Source: RBG-13-66-14 sp964436465 | Lineage (GTDB): Bacteria > RBG-13-66-14 | Reading direction: 5' to 3' | Assembly: GCA_964436465.1 (NCBI GenBank) | Contig: CAYTCV010000049.1 | Coordinates: 1 to 14,705 of the forward strand | DNA length: 14,705 nt | In this document: in pieces, positions 14,430 through 14,705 of the stretch | How positions within the stretch are numbered: the stretch's first letter is position 1 | Layout: each line of letters begins with the position of its first letter | The notes under the pieces: model-generated | What the model was told of the DNA's origin: nothing | Databases searched by the model: none | The model's input: the letters and a program-made list of their open reading frames with translations, nothing else | Made by a program: the position numbers and the translations under genes

Positions 14430-14705
14430 TTAAATTCCTGCAGGTTTGTTAATAGCAATGGAATATTCTTTAACAACTGGTATTATTGCGTTAATGAAAC
14501 CACCTGATATAAATAGAAATGTCAGACCCATGCTTATATAGAACGTCCATTTTCTGTAATCCCGGATATCCCCTCCATTTATTTTACCAGGCAGCTTTAA
14601 TATTAACAGTACAATATCTGATAAAAAGAATAACAGTATAGAATACAACATAAAATCCATCCAGAAACCACCAATAATATTCAAAAGATCGGTCAATATT
14701 GAGGA
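14430..14705 (-). CDS. Unknown small AT-rich membrane protein (5' end beyond window)
   Basis: The frame ends at TAA (14432-14430) and stays open to the window edge. A TTG at 14696 is the only upstream start-like codon visible, and the true start may lie outside. About 90 residues can be read. They contain two clear membrane segments, roughly residues 10-34 and 50-75 counting from the TTG, separated by a hydrophilic loop with KLPGKINGGDIRDYRKW, and end in a short polar tail. I recognise no family. GC is about 27% at 14461-14520, far below the neighbouring rfbB, which lies 18 bases downstream on the same strand. The even spread of charged loop residues and the AT-rich codon use favour a real gene over chance, but without homology this remains a modest call. 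Confidence 0.5.
   Translation of the reverse strand, partial: SSILTDLLNIIGGFWMDFMLYSILLFFLSDIVLLILKLPGKINGGDIRDYRKWTFYISMGLTFLFISGGFINAIIPVVKEYSIAINKPAGI

Overview
The window reads as a piece of a metagenome-assembled bacterial scaffold. Most of it is GC-rich (about 67% in the line I counted, 12601-12660) and densely packed. A 100-N block at 2150-2249 marks a scaffold gap. Two stretches are strikingly AT-rich: about 30% GC next to the gap (2461-2580) and about 27% near the right edge (14461-14520). Signal-peptide proteins, two lipoproteins, a DUF3160/beta-propeller protein and a HEAT-repeat/SH3b protein suggest an uncultured candidate-phylum bacterium. Coatesbacteria-like lineages come to mind, but that is a weak guess from gene style alone. 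No rRNA, tRNA, CRISPR array or transposase is visible.

Left block (1-2149): an intramembrane site-2 metalloprotease and ruvX (YqgF) lie together on the minus strand. They diverge from a small cold-shock protein gene on the plus strand, which has its own promoter, ribosome binding site and hairpin terminator. Then comes the gap. Next block (2250-4252, minus strand): a two-gene unit of a TolB/PD40-propeller lipoprotein followed by a secreted protein with a probable C39/papain-like cysteine peptidase domain, cut off by the gap. Base composition changes sharply inside that second gene.

Centre (4396-7544, minus strand): a complete zinc-uptake operon in the order zur - znuA - znuC - znuB. The first three genes are joined by ATGA stop/start overlaps. 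Its promoter has a consensus TATAAT -10. Two tandem 15-bp sites of the form TGCAA-N5-TTGCA lie at 7513-7527 and 7530-7544; the first fills the -35/-10 spacer, as expected for an autoregulated, zinc-repressed operon.

Right of centre (7555-13345, plus strand): a divergent promoter (TTGACA-N17-TAGGAT) drives two large genes 3 bases apart. One encodes a membrane-anchored or secreted PD40 propeller + DUF3160 protein (1045 aa), the other an exported HEAT-repeat protein with a C-terminal SH3b domain (850 aa). This exported pair is the least understood part of the window. A strong bidirectional terminator (13366-13385) separates it from convergent rfbB (dTDP-glucose 4,6-dehydratase). Upstream of rfbB, at the right edge, an AT-rich membrane-protein gene runs out of the window.
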